Positions 24,400 to 36,388 of a stretch of 64,000 nucleotides of DNA are shown here, in pieces (position 1 is the first letter of the stretch; every line of letters begins with the position of its first letter). Below the pieces are notes generated by a model. It worked only from the letters and a program-made list of their open reading frames with translations, ran no database searches and was not told where the DNA came from. Location of the stretch: assembly GCA_009741485.1 (NCBI GenBank), contig CM019236.1:65196026-65260025 (forward strand), written 5' to 3'. The DNA is from Malurus cyaneus samueli. Its lineage: Eukaryota; Chordata; Aves; Passeriformes; Maluridae. Made by a program: the position numbers and the translations under genes.

Positions 24400-27300
24400 A
24401 CCATTCGTCCCCTGGGAGTATAGGGCGGGGGTGCTCTAGATACACCAAGCACATCTTGGGTACTGCGCAACGGCGCTCTTCACCGACCCTGCCACGCGCG
24501 TTTGTGTCTGCAGGCATGCCGCTTCTCTCCTGCCAATGCATCGTATTACAAAACCAGTGAGGAGGGCACGTCTGCTCTGGTAAGGATTCCAGCTTGCACC
24601 GCCTCGTCCCCGGTTCCTCTAGGTGCGTCTCCCTTCGGAACAGCGAGGGGCACTACCTGTCACAAAGACATTCGACAGGCGCACTCTTTTTGTTAGCTCC
24701 CTTCAAAGGGCAAGCGTCTTGCCCTTCGCTCATACCCATCCGCGACACAAGCAACTCCAAAAAACGCTCTCGGTGGAGACCCCACTACTTTCCCCACACA
24801 AAGAGACGTTTTTGATACAAGGAAGCATTACACGTCACTGTGCACACACAGATTTTCCTCCCCCTCTCTGCCACTCATGTACGGAGACAATTTATGAGTC
24901 TTCCAGAAATTCTGCACATGCTCCTTTTATAAAATGCATTTCCAACCTTCATTCAGCCCATCGTTGTAGAAATTCTCTTGCTGAGAGGCAAATTAGTCTA
25001 GTCATCGATTGGTTTTGCTCGAATATAGGGCCAAAGTGCTTGAGGAACAATATTGGTCTCCTTTCTGTGGAGTCTCCAAATAGGCTCCTATGGGTCTCAA
25101 TCGCTCAAAAAAAGATCCGTACCATATGCTCTGTTTTTGCAGGTGGCTGTCCTCAGTTGGGCAGGTTTCACTATCATATCACCTAGCCTATTAACTTCAT
25201 CTAAGATGTGTTCGCCTTCTTACCTTCTGCGGAATATCTTCGCAGGCATTCCCCAACACCCAGGTCAGCATAAGGGAGCGTGATAATTAGCCACAAGACC
25301 TCCTTTCCCGAGCGGTTGCTACACGACCTGCAAAGAGACGGAGATCTAACAAGGCGACTCATTTGTCTCTGCTTAAGAGGCTCTCTATGTGCCTTGTGCG
25401 GCTGCCGGTGTATCCCTCATACCGCGTAACTGGTCCTCTGTTCACCCTTGCACATGAAGTCAGGCTACCTAAGGCTGGGAGCTTTGTGGCGACGGTGTGC
25501 AGGCAATAGGGCTCGGCAACCTGATATGAGAACACCGCCTAAAAGAAACACTTCTGTAGGAAGTGGTGGTGGTGTTCTAACACTGCTTCTCACATCGCTA
25601 TGGATGAATCAATACTCCGATATTGGTAAACATCCATTTTGAGCCTGAACGACAGGGGAACAAACTTTCCATGTGGCTGGGTCTGGGTCCCTACACAGGA
25701 TCATTTTTCCCACAAAAACAATCTCTTTATTCATTTGTGGCCTGCCTGGCATTCTGTCTCCTGATTGTTAATAATTCGTATTAGCTCCCACAGGGTGATT
25801 TAAACTAGATGAAGTTAGATAGGCCCAGGTGAATCTTGGGTTATATTTTATCTTTCCTTCTTTTCTTTGCGTCTTTGCTCATTACTTTTTCTCGTTTTCG
25901 CTGCCACATCAGAGTACGTTTCCCTCCTGCTCGGTTTGGAGCCAGCCATTATGCAACACAAAATGAATCAAAACCAGGTTCTGAGACATCCCAGGTCTTT
26001 TTATCCTGGTCTTCTGGCCAGTATGAAAACTTCTCACATCATTGTCCATCACAGAGAGATGATTGCTCACATTCGCCACGTAGCGTATACTGAAAGCGAG
26101 ACTGGATATTTTACCTAACCAGCTTTTCCTTGTTGTGATCTCCTCGTCGCCTGGTGTCCTTCCCGCCAAAGAAAAATACAAAGTCTCAAGCACTTTTGAT
26201 TTTGCATGGAGGAAAGTCCACTTGGGTATGCCCTTTCAGCATGTCCCTACACACGTAATTGGTACATACACTCCCATTTTTCCGGTTTGCGCTCCGCTTT
26301 CAGGCAAAGGGCAAATGCATTCTGTACTGGGTTAGAGGCAATTTAGAGTGTGCAAACAAAATTCTCGTATGAACAATTTCCCTTGTGATAAATCACATAC
26401 AATGGATATTAGTTTCCTGGATTATGATGGGAGTGTCATTTTGACTTTGTTTGTGCAATATATACGTTTGCATTAGAAAAGGGCTTGTAAGTATCTGCCA
26501 TTGGCGCCCTTTGTCACTAGTATCTCTTTATAAGGCAATAATTTGTGCCTCTTATGTATTTGCTCACAGTCTTCAGCACCTATCTCTTTAATAGCGGACG
26601 AGCCCTAAAAAATTACATCTGCACAGGTGACTGGTGCATTTTATTGATTTATATACCAAGGCTTGGAAATTCAACTGATAGCAAAGTGGGAATTACTGTC
26701 CAAGGTTGGGGAACAGGATTTGGGCCATTAAGATTATTGCCCAGAGGAAAAAATATCTTAACAACTGGCAATCTCCCAATCTGTATATTTTAGCAGAACA
26801 CAGATCTCAAGGCAAAAATGACGATATCTTCATATTTAGACCAGTGGGACGGAAAGAATAAATTGCTTTAGGAGAGACATTGAGCCAATTTAGCAGGCGG
26901 CGGAGCTGTAGCTCTGTAAAAGCCTCAAGGCATCTCCTTGTGAGAAAAGGATGCGCCTTTCGGTGTCCTCCTGACTCGCATTTTTTTCGATATCCACCCA
27001 ATAGCGTGATAAACCACCAGTGGAGATTGCACGCTATGCTAATTGGTAGTAGCTTCACGATTGCAGTACGGTGCTGTAGTGACTGTGCCAACAATTAGAG
27101 TGCTTTGCAAAACAAAGAGCGCAATGATAGTAGATATAGATCTTCAGATACTTAATTTCCTCTGAGAAATCTTAGAGCATGCTGCAATGGGAAAAGAATA
27201 AAACAACCGCTAAGTATGGGTACCAGCTTTAGATATTTTCTAAAATTATGCATAAGGCCCCTGCAACGGTCTGTGGGAATACTTGGTGCAAAGTTATGGA

Positions 27301-27460
27301 CAGGCATTGCCAAACGAGTTCTTAATTCCGGTTGCTCCGTGCCCCTTATCGCTCTTTCCAGCCCCACAGGAGAGAAATGACGAAATGCCAAAAAGCAAAA
27401 CTAACATCCCAGGTTTGCCAGCAATGGAGAGCAGGGAGCCAAGGGCCGTGAAAGAGCTGG
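24400..27460. repeat. Direct duplication, copy A (expanded, error-rich)
   Basis: This block aligns in order with copy B at 27790-29975. Shared anchors are the TATAGGGCGG word (24419 against 27809), GCAACTCCAAAAAACGCTCT (24751 against 28004), ACACACAGATTTTCCTCCCC, the AAACTTTCCATGTGGCTG segment and ATGCCAAAAAGC (27385 against 29928). Between the second and last anchors copy A measures 2,634 bp and copy B 1,924 bp. Most differences are one- to three-base insertions spread evenly through copy A. That is more like raw long-read error than evolutionary divergence. Patches of the unit seen at 23.5-24.2 kb are mixed in near 26.34, 27.10 and 27.27 kb. Confidence 0.8.
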
Positions 27461-27469
27461 GACCTCTAC

Positions 27470-27789
27470 CTGGGTAACCCAATTACGCAAAGATGCTGCC
27501 TAGTAGTCTTTGGATCCTGGGCTTCTGTTTGATACTTTAACATTGTTAATGATAATTCTTTAGTCTGTAATAGTAGGTCATTGCTATGGTTACTCTACAA
27601 TGGTGCAACACTTCACTTTCCCCTTCAGCTATTCGTTGAGACCCGGTAACTACATTTGTTGCCTAGCAACAGTTCTGTGACAGTATCACAATCTGGGGGT
27701 GACAACAATGAGGGACACAGTGGCCATGGCCTGTCAGGTGGAGAGGGATGCAGTCCAGGGCGGATGATTGTCCTTGCAGGATGTAGGGT
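27470..27789. other. Spacer between the duplicated copies
   Basis: Short stretch between the copies. It carries a CTGTTTGATACTTTAACATT segment near 27525 that also occurs at about 23848, so part of it too belongs to the repeated material. No gene was recognised. Confidence 0.45.
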
Positions 27790-29975
27790 GACCATCAGTC
27801 CCTGGGGATATAGGGCGGCTGCTCTGACACAGCACTGGCTGCACACGCCCTTCACACCCCTGTCAGGACGCTCCCCTCAATGCATCCATCCACAGAGCAT
27901 CCTTGGTGAGTCCATGCACGCCGTCCCCTCCAGAGAGTCTTTGACAGAGGCACTACCTGTCACACTGCACGCCCCTGCTCCCTCACAGGCAGCCATCACA
28001 CAAGCAACTCCAAAAAACGCTCTCTGGAAAGACACTACTTCCCACACAAAGAGACGTTTTTGTACAAAGAGCATACACGTCACGTGCACACACAGATTTT
28101 CCTCCCCCTCTCTGCACTCACTGTACGGAGACAATTTATGAGTCTTCCAGAAATTTCGCACATGCTCCTTTTATAAAATGCTTTCCACCTTCAAATTCAC
28201 CCATCGTTGTAGAAATTCTCTTTGCTGAGAGGTAGTCCATTCTATCAAGTGTTGGACTTGGCAGTGCTGGGACAATGGTCACTCTGTGATCTCAAAGGTC
28301 ATGTCCAACATAAAAAATCCTACAATTCTGTCTTGCAGGTGGCTTTCAGTGCAGGTCACCTATCCAATCACCTAGCCATACTCACTAAGGCTTGTTCCCT
28401 ACCTTGGAAATACGGAGGCATCCCAACACAGCAGGAGGATAAAACACAACCCTTCCAGCACAACCTGCGACCTAACAGACATGTCCCTGAGGTTATGGCT
28501 TGGCTGGGTATACTGTAACTGCCCTCTGTCACCTTGCACATGAAAGTCAGCTACCACAGCTGAGTTTGTGGAGGGATAGGCTGCACTAGCACACCCTAAA
28601 GACACTCTGGAGTGGGGGTTTCACCTGCTTCTCACATGCTTGTGTCACACCATATGGTAAACATCACTTTTGAGCCCTGAAAGCAGAACAACTTTCCATG
28701 TGGCTGTCTGGTCCCTACACAGACATTTCCCACAAAAACAAATCTTTATCATTTGTGCCTGCCTGCATCTCTGTCCTGATTGTAATAATCGTCATTAGTA
28801 CCCACAGGATTAAACTAGATGAAAATATAGGCAGTGAATATTGTTTTTTTTCTCCTCTTTCTTTCTCTTTCTCTTTACTCTGTCTCTTTCATTAAACCTC
28901 CTCTGTGAAAGCCAAGCATAAAAACAAAATGACAAAACAGTTTCTGAGACATCCCAGTCTTTCTTCATCCTGTCTTCTGCCATGCACTTTCCACATGTCC
29001 TCAAGAGAGATCATGCTCACATTCACTAGCGTTACTGAAACTGATTAACCTACAGCTTCCTTGGCAACTCCATCTTCTCAAAAAACAATTCAAGCTTTGA
29101 GTCTAGAGGGACTCAATGATTCAGCAGTCTAAAGTAATTTTAACACTCCCAATTTTCCCTTTCCTAGTAACAATCTTACTGGCAGATGAACAATTTCCCT
29201 GGTGATAAAATCACTACAATGGATATTTAGTTTCCAGGATTATGATGATTCTTTGCTTGATTAATACTGCAATAAGAAAAGCTTGCTAAGTATCTGCCTT
29301 GGCCCTTTATATTATCTTTAAAGGTCAAATTTTGCCCTTATGTATTCACATTCAACTACTACTAAAGGGAGAGCCCTAAAAATTTAACACTGCACAGACT
29401 GTGCATTTATGATTTATATACCAAAGGCTTGGAAAATTCAACTGAAGCAAGTGGAATTATGTCCTAAGGGTGGCAACAGATTTGGCCATAAGATTATTGC
29501 CAGAGGAAAAATATCATTAACAACTGCAATCTCAATTGTATATTTAGCAGAACACAGATCTAAGCAAAATGCATCTATTTTTTTACAGGAAGAATAATTT
29601 TTAAGAGACAGACAATTAGAAGCGGTTGCTCTAAAGCCAAGGTCCTGTGAGATAGGTACTCTTAGGGCTCACTGATTTCAACAGCCATGATGATAAACCA
29701 CATGATTCAATATATTGTATTAATTGATGGGCTGTTGCACAGCATGTAGTAGATTTCAGATACTAATTCTCTGAGAAATCTTAGGAGCATGCTGCATGGA
29801 AAAGAATAAAAAACCTGCTAAGTATGGGAAACAGCTAGAATATTCTAAAATATGCAAAGGCTGCAACGGTAGAGCAAAAAAATCTAAATCCCTCCTAGTT
29901 CCAGCCCCACAGAGAGAAATGACAGAAATGCCAAAAAGCAAACTAACATCCCAGTTGCCAGCATGGAGAGATGTG
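27790..29975. repeat. Direct duplication, copy B (compact)
   Basis: The compact partner of copy A, with fewer stray insertions and a clearer texture. It continues without a visible break into the LINE relic to its right and carries the better preserved CR1 tail. This makes copy B the likelier true genomic version. It has no supported gene, and its open frames are at most about 160 codons with no motif. Confidence 0.75.
28247..28332 (+). mobile_element. CR1 LINE, 3' end fragment
   Basis: The segment reads GTTGGACTTGGCAGTGCTGG, then TGATCTCAAAGGTC, GTCCAACATAAAAAATCC and ACAATTCTGT. This order is the typical 3' untranslated end of avian and reptilian CR1 elements: a GGTTGGACT and GATCTCAAAGGTC block, a TCCAACC block, then degenerate ATTCTAT/ATTCTGT units. 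CR1 copies are normally 5'-truncated, so a short tail is expected. A blurred version lies in copy A at about 24985-25137. Confidence 0.75.
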
Positions 29976-30222
29976 GGGGGAAATGAATGTACATTTTAAC
30001 ATATGCATAACATCATTGGAAAGGAGATCCAAAGAGATTGTGGGACCAATAGTGTGTAAGGTGAAATGAGTAATGATTGTAAAACAGTGAACAATTTCCA
30101 GAATCAATTTACCAAGCACTACAAAGAGATATAAAATTAGAAATAATGAAGACTTGCCAATACAGTTGTTGATACAAAAAGTCAGGTAAGGGAATATTTA
30201 AAAAAATTTAATATCCAAATCA
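29976..30222 (+). other. AT-rich sequence, possibly the upstream part of the LINE relic
   Basis: A-rich sequence just before the recognisable reverse transcriptase motifs. It may belong to the same decayed LINE, but no motif confirms it. Confidence 0.3.
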
Positions 30223-31060
30223 TCAGGGCTGGATGACATGCATATGTGGGTTTTCAGGGAATCAGTTAATGACCTTGCTGGACTACTGGCAATTATTTCT
30301 GAGAATTCATGTACAATCAGGTAGGCACCAGAGGACTGGGGTGGGGATGAAAAGAAAAAAAAATTCTAAATTGATAAAAGGAGAATTAATTGAAACTAAC
30401 TACCACACATTAAATTCATGTCTGAATATCAGTAAAGTTAGAGATCAGTATTATATAAGATTACAAGCAACTTTTGGATAACAGTAGATACAACAGACTC
30501 AAATTTGACAAGAACAGATAAAATCCAAACTTTCTTGATCAACAAAAATCAGCAGGTGAGATACTTATCTATCCATTGCTGCATTTTCCACACATGTCAA
30601 CCTGGCAACCCTAGGGCAGCGGGAAATAATGGAATCACTTAAAATGGATTATGACGTTCCCTGCTCTAATAAGCTGCAGTCAGTCTTACGTCTCACTTGC
30701 AAATCAAATGTTTTATGCCAGTCAAGGAGCCCCCAAACACTTAAGATCTATGGTAATGCAGCTCCCAAATGTGTGCTGCCATCTAGCTCTAGCTGCCAGC
30801 AGCATGTCCACCAGCACCTACAGTACACGTGGCATCTCCACAGGGCCCAGACTCAGCATCTCATCTCATAGATGCAGAGTTATGCCTCACTCATGGTACA
30901 TTATCTCAGACTCTAGGAAATGAGCACTGGCACACTTCTGAGGAATTGGGTAAAGCATTTGAGAAGATAAATAAATAATGGTGTTGAAAATGTATCTATG
31001 AAGTCCCAGAGGGACTTGTGCTTGGGCTCAAAGTCTTTTAAGATAATTAGTCATCTGAAA
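30223..31060 (+). mobile_element. Decayed CR1-type LINE reverse transcriptase
   Basis: Frames on the plus strand keep pieces of the LINE polymerase. At 30223 the reading SGLDDMH...VFRES and, after a stop, APEDW corresponds to the family block GPDGIHPRVLREL...GEVPEDW. At 31000-31026 EVPEGLVLG corresponds to the GVPQGSVLGP block before the catalytic region. Stops and frame changes make it non-functional. The two blocks are 777 nt apart, more than I would expect for the family. The part from about 30610 to 30930 differs in composition and may be a later insertion. No catalytic YADD-type box is visible. The CR1 or L3-like assignment rests on motif order only. Confidence 0.6.
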
Positions 31061-31167
31061 GAATATTGAACGTATAGATATTGAATATAGGAATAGGATG
31101 TTGAATACAAGATAGTACAAACTTATGAAAGAACAAAGAAATAATAGTAATTAAAAGGGCAGCCTAG

Positions 31168-31659
31168 ATGGGCAGGAAAAATAGAGAAGAAAAGCAAAGA
31201 TTGAAACTGGGAATGGTGCCTGCAGGGGTGGCCATGCAATATGACCAGGTGAAGGATCCTGATGGCCATTTGTACAAACACATGCAAAGATATTTTCACT
31301 GTCTTCCCTTCCCACTTCCACACAGGAAAAGCAGCTCTTCACCCAGCAAGGCTGATAAACTCTTCTGCCTGAAACCAGAGGGTCTGCAGAGAGAAGAGCT
31401 GTGCAATCCGCGTAATTCACTCTTGCAGAGCGATTACTGGCTGTGCAGGACAAAGGTGCCCTCCTATGGCGCCTGCCCACGGTGTCAGACAAAAGCCTCC
31501 CCCCGCGGTGCTCAGAAGATGCACAGCACAATGATAGCCCCCCGCCGCGTTTACAAGATGTGTGGGACAAAGGTTTCCTATGCTGCACAGGAGCTGGGAG
31601 AGATCTTCATACATGCCTTAGCGCTGAAATATTTCCGCAGAGAAAAGTTTCCAGCTTGA
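31168..31659 (+). other. Open frame of 163 codons containing a 39-bp minisatellite, coding status unknown
   Basis: An uninterrupted plus-strand frame. Its first third is charged (MGRKNREEKQRLK), its middle is Ser- and Lys-rich, and residues 93-144 consist of four 13-residue units. The reverse strand is open over much of the same stretch (31151-31588), so openness partly reflects composition and the period being a multiple of three. I recognise no family, splice site or polyadenylation signal. It could be part of an exon or simply a repeat that happens to be open. Confidence 0.25.
31444..31599 (+). repeat. Minisatellite, four units of exactly 39 bp
   Basis: Units start at 31444, 31483, 31522 and 31561. 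Each begins with a TGT/TGC/CAC codon followed by a variable codon and, in three of the four, ACAAA(G/A). Units 2 and 3 share a CCCCGC core and an AAGATG end. Translated in the open frame, each is 13 residues: CRTKVPSYGACPR, CQTKASPRGAQKM, HSTMIAPRRVYKM and CGTKVSYAAQELG. Divergence between units is high, so the array is old. Confidence 0.7.
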
Positions 31660-34530
31660 AAAGCTTCTCCACAGATACTAGCCACAGGGCTGACCTCGGG
31701 TCTGCTTCTCTAAGCGGCAGCTCATCTCTAAATAGCGCGGGCTTCAAAATGAATTAAGGGTGTTCCACGCCTTGGGGTTTAGTTCCCATTGGGATGGTGA
31801 ATTCTGCTGCTCCTCAACAAGATCTTGCTCCGCAGAGAGTTTGCTCTCTGTGATCACAAAATGCACTGAGACCCCATCATGCTGCAAAACGCCAGTGCAA
31901 GTAGTTTAGCCATCTTGTCCACAGACACAGGCAAAAGTTGTTTAAACATTTATGATTCAAACTACATATATAAAAGGCACTCAGTCTTATCAAAACTTGA
32001 TTTCAATGGTTCAAAGGGTGAAATACAGATTTTTGAGGGCATTTGCAGGATCGGAAACATTTTAAACTCTATTAAAAATGAGAAACAACCCAATTCATTC
32101 CTCCTTTACACAGTAGCTAACAGGGAAGTCAACTCCACGTGACCTGCGTAGACAAGCGTGATAGACCCTTCAGAAAGGATTTTTTCTCCTGAAAGTCATG
32201 AATCAATGGGAAATTCATTCTTCTTCAAATTATCCACACACACACTGAGGAACTTCTCTAATTCTTAGGTATTCAGTTCTGCAGTTCTGTAACTGTGCAG
32301 CAACATAACAATACTGTCCAAATATGCAATTACATGTGAGAAAGACATGCTTCCTGCCTGTCCTACACTCATTTTTCTGTATGCTAACAAATTACTTGTG
32401 TATCACAAAGCTATTTCTAAACAGTTTAATTTTTTTTACCCTTGAATACGTCAGATATTATCAAGTATGACAGAACTGCTGTTACTTCATAACATTCCTC
32501 CATGTATAACTTCTTTATCCTATTGATCTGCATGGGAAGAAAATTGTGTCTTTTCTGACTGTTTTGGTCTACTGATCTAAACACCCAGGTCTCAAACTCC
32601 AAAACACAAGACACTCTCAGACCATCACCAGGAAAGCTAACAAAAAAGGAAATAAAAAAAAATATGGCTTAAAATCACTCACTAGGTTTGACCAAGAAAA
32701 TGAGAGCTTAGGGAAAAATTGTCAATGAGTTCATTAGCTCATGATCTCTGAGATCCAAAGACATTAGGAATTTTCACATAAGCACTTCCAGGTGCCACAA
32801 TGGTAAAGAGAGGTTAAAAAATTAAGCAAAATTAAGCGATAAACAAAACACCAATTAATGAAATGAAAGCAGTAATTTCTGAGGGGACATTAAAAAACCC
32901 CAACCCTAAAACACTCTCCAAAGTTTGATGTGTTTTTTTGAGAAATGAAATACAGCTTATTAGGTGGGCTTAGAAAATAAACTGGTTAAGACTCAATATT
33001 CAAATAAGAAAAAAATGGCAGTGCTGAAGACTACACATACTGAAGACATTTTCTACTTAGTTATTATCTACTATGACATAAACCAGTCCTTATTTTTGTT
33101 GGACAAGTGTTATCTGTAATAATCTTTAGTGGGATGATGGAAACAGAGCAAGAGCATCCTACTAACTCAGAAGAAAGATTACCTCTGAACTTCCATACTT
33201 GAAATTGGCTTTTCTTTAACTCGTTGTTTACAACACACCAACTTCCCACAGGAATCAAGTGGTTAAATAAAGTAAAAAAAAAATTAGTAAATTCCTCTTG
33301 CCCTCTGAGAAACAAGATACAAAGATTCACACAAAAGTTAGTGAAGGTCTGTGAAGTAGAAAATAGATAGAGTCTAACATGGCCGTCATATTCCACTACT
33401 CTTCATTAAATACTGAGGGCAGTCCCACGAGCACAGGTCATTTGTTTGCTGCTCTATGCGTGAACTGGCCAAACAAGTGAAACTTGTCAGGTTGTTCTTT
33501 CCCAAGCACAGGTTACCATCAGTCAGGCCATTTCCTGGATCACCAAAGTCAATTTTTCATTGGGTCACCACAGCAATTTTCTTTGGAGTATATATTAAAA
33601 AAGGTAAAAATTAGATACCAAGTACCTATAAGGTCTTTACAGTAAGAATAAGGCACCCAGGACAGAACTGCTATTAATATCAATGCAAATAGCCATAGCA
33701 ATACAAATTGTGCATAGCTGCTATAAAAAAAGGGAAAAATTCACAAAGGCTGATTAAAAGCATTTCCAGAGATAGAAGACTGTGGGCTGGCCTAGATTGC
33801 TACTCAGGAATAAACAGTCCTGAAAAGCAAATTTGTTCTTGGGTACAAAATTGCAAATCTTCTGGACAAATAGGCAGAAATGCAGGCAAATGGGCAAACT
33901 CATGTAGAGCTACTCCTATCTATGCAATGAATACATTGAGAGCATCTGGCTACGCACACAAGCAGAAAACACCAGATATGGCAGGTAGATCCAGACCCTG
34001 GGAACTGCAGAAGAGGTATAGGGTTCTCAGGTGGCATCATTTTCACAAACACCTCTCCATGGTGCTGGCTCTCCCAGCCCCACTTTTGAGAGGCACTGCG
34101 AGAGATTCAGATACCCATCACAGGTCAAAGACAGCATCAGGCAGGCAAGCTGATGCCAGCCAGATGAGATTATAGCAAACCAGAACTGCCCTGGGATAGT
34201 GGCTGTTCCAAGGGAATGGTGGGGATGGGATGAAGATGTGCAAACTCAGTGTTGCATTGCTCAGGGGTTGATGTGCCCTGTCAGTGTTACAGCATCCCAC
34301 CCCCACTGCCAGCTGAACCAGACATGCAGTGTGTATGTGTGACTGAACAGCACTCTCAGGGGCAGCAGTTTCCAATGCAAGGAATTTTTGCTGGAGAGCA
34401 AGCCATCTCCTCAAAGAAGGGATCCAGCAAAGAGGTACTCAATAGTATGCAACTATAGAATTAAAAACTTGTTAAAATGGTGCAACATGCAGAGAGAAGT
34501 AGGCAGCATTTGAAATTGATATTGATATGT
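31660..34530. other. AT-rich intergenic sequence, nothing recognised
   Basis: Unique-looking sequence with short open frames only. The 155-codon frame at 33708-34175 has no motif and is not called. Confidence 0.5.
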
Positions 34531-34534
34531 ATGT

Positions 34535-34649
34535 GTATCTCTCTATTGCTATCTTTGCCCCTATCCCTATACAATCTTTATAAATCTATCTCCAGCTGCA
34601 TAGTATCTGTATTAAATCTATATCAACAACACTATCTATCTATCTATCC
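34535..34649. repeat. Degenerate (TATC)n microsatellite
   Basis: TATC- and CTAT-rich sequence. The cleanest part is at 34632-34649, with four CTAT units in a row. Confidence 0.75.
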
Positions 34650-35022
34650 CTCCACTTACCAATTCACATCTGTAACTCCACCCTTACCTGCATGTAATGA
34701 CAGGTACCAAAATTCCTTACCTGACAAAAATGAGGTGGGATACTCAGGTTACATGTTTCAAAGATGTTTTTGAGGTAAGAACATATCTGTGAAAGGCACG
34801 GGATCTCATCCATGGAAGTTAAGAATAGGTCAGACAACCATGTCTAGGAATATTATGGGTACAGTTGACCTCACCAAGTGCAATGTGGACAAACTAAGCA
34901 ACTTCATGAGTTTCTTTCTATCCAGCCCTGTCTTTTCTGTGACTTTACTGGCTTTATTTAAGCAGCATCTAAAACTAGCTGTATTAGCAGGATATTTCAC
35001 AGTAGCTCTGAAGCATTTGAAT
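34650..35022. other. Intergenic sequence, possible old LINE debris
   Basis: The stretch from about 34790 to 34950, with GTTGACCTCACCAAG and TATCCAGCCCTGTC, faintly resembles the 3' end of old LINEs, where a GACCTC word is followed by CCAGCCCT and TCTGTGA. The match is weak. Confidence 0.25.
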
Positions 35023-35027
35023 AATAT
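35023..35027. repeat. Target-site duplication (AATAT), one side
   Basis: AATAT directly before the element end at 35028, repeated exactly at 36384-36388. Confidence 0.75.
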
Positions 35028-35056
35028 TGTCGTGGGTTTAAACCTGATTTTTCCCA

Positions 35057-35074
35057 ATCCGAGTCACGGCACCA
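35057..35074 (-). promoter_or_regulatory. Primer binding site, tRNA-His type
   Basis: On the minus strand it reads TGGTGCCGTGACTCGGAT, complementary to the 3' end of tRNA-His (…ATCCGAGTCACGGCACCA). This is the same primer class as used by HERV-H-type elements. It lies four bases after the LTR, as expected for a retroviral primer binding site, and so fixes the orientation of the element and of the family. Confidence 0.85.
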
Positions 35075-35287
35075 AAAATGTCATGGTTTGAACTGTGCTG
35101 TAAGCCAAAAAGCACTGCACCCACGACCTTCTCTCCTTTCCCCCACCGGAAAGGAAGAAGGAAGAGCAAAAGTCCAATTATCACAAAAATTTATGGCTTT
35201 CAGATAACATAACATAATTGAGAGAAAGATACGTATGTGCTCCAGAGAATGGTCAGACAGGCTGAATAACTTAAGTTGCAAAATAGA

Positions 35288-35293
35288 TTTATT
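35288..35293 (-). promoter_or_regulatory. LTR polyadenylation signal AATAAA (copy 2)
   Basis: AATAAA on the minus strand, at the same place relative to the AACTTAAGTT block as in the other LTR copies. Confidence 0.6.
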
Positions 35294-36383
35294 ACTACAA
35301 ACTACTAAGAATACTACTGCACCGGGGAGGGGAACAAAGATAGGGACAAATTTACAAGGAGAAGAAAAATAAAAACGACATTTTAAGACACCTGTTATCC
35401 TTTTCCGGGACCCTTCTCTTTCCCAGGTTCTCCCTCTCCACCCCCCGTGTCTTCCCGCGCACACAGGGGACAGGAATGAAAGTCTAACATAATCAAAACA
35501 CTCATTACGGTTTATCGTCCAGCATCATAGGAAAAGCATTCTTACAGCTCAAGCTGTGGAAGTCTTTTCCAAGAAACAGTCAGTGTATAACTGCTGATAG
35601 CATGGGAGTCTTTTCTTTACCTCGTAGGGGAAAGGAAAAAAAAGTTCTCCAAGGCCAAACTGTGTTGTTACGGCGGCGTAAGACCACTATCACAACAAAC
35701 CCTTGCAGAACACAGCTTCTTCTAAGCATCCACTTACTTCAGACGAAGGGGGGCATCTCCTCCTCCCGCAGAACACAATTTCTTCTAGCATCACTCTTCA
35801 ACGCGTGGGGGGACCAAGCCTCTTCCCTTTTTGGCTCCTGATCAGTTCAGTGCAGTCCTCAAAGGTCAGAGTTTTTTCCTCAGAGCAGGTCGCTCTCCTT
35901 TTCTATGCAGGTCTCTCATTGAGAAATAGTCCTTTCGAGAACAACTTATTTTCTCCATGCTAGAGAATCATAGCAACAGCACAGCAACCCATCCCATCTT
36001 CTCCTTACTGTGACTTGGGTCTCCATTTTTCTTCTTACATCTCCTCACCCTCCTGCTCTGTTTTCCCAGTGCATGATACTAAAACTACATACTAACAATC
36101 TAAAAACTAAAAGGCAGCCGCCCCTATCTTTTTGAATTCTTCTTAGGTACAAGACAATATGTCATCACAGAGGTGTAACCAACCTGTGCAATTGGCCCAG
36201 GCCTGATGAGCAGCCTGTTCCCATTCAACCTCAGAGCCACAATGAAGATTGGTCTAAAACACAGGGGAAGGGTCCTTTTCTGGAGAAGGCGAGAAAGCTT
36301 CTAGAACTTCCTCACAGGATCCATCTTTGTGGTTTCTTGGTCCCATCCCCCCACCACCAAAAATTGGACCGAGTAAAACCACA

Positions 36384-36388
36384 AATAT
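36384..36388. repeat. Target-site duplication (AATAT), other side
   Basis: Exact match to 35023-35027, directly after the shortened LTR start. The surrounding TATATAT sequence makes a chance match somewhat more likely than at the other two copies. Confidence 0.7.

Larger units (their letters stand above)
35028..36383 (-). mobile_element. ERV remnant: LTR, primer binding site and a trace of the other LTR (copy 2)
   Basis: Read on the minus strand: an LTR of 1,305 bp (36383 to 35079), then four bases, a tRNA-His-type primer binding site (35074-35057), about 14 bp of leader, and finally GGTTTAAACCCACGACA, which matches the end of this LTR family (GTTCAAACCACGACA in copy 1). The whole is bounded by an exact AATAT duplication (35023-35027 and 36384-36388). 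So the original insertion ran from LTR to LTR, and a deletion removed all genes and nearly all of the 3' LTR. The LTR start is shortened (TGTGGTTTTACTCGG instead of TGTCATGGTTTTGC). The polyadenylation signal is kept at 35288-35293. No viral coding sequence remains. Confidence 0.85.
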
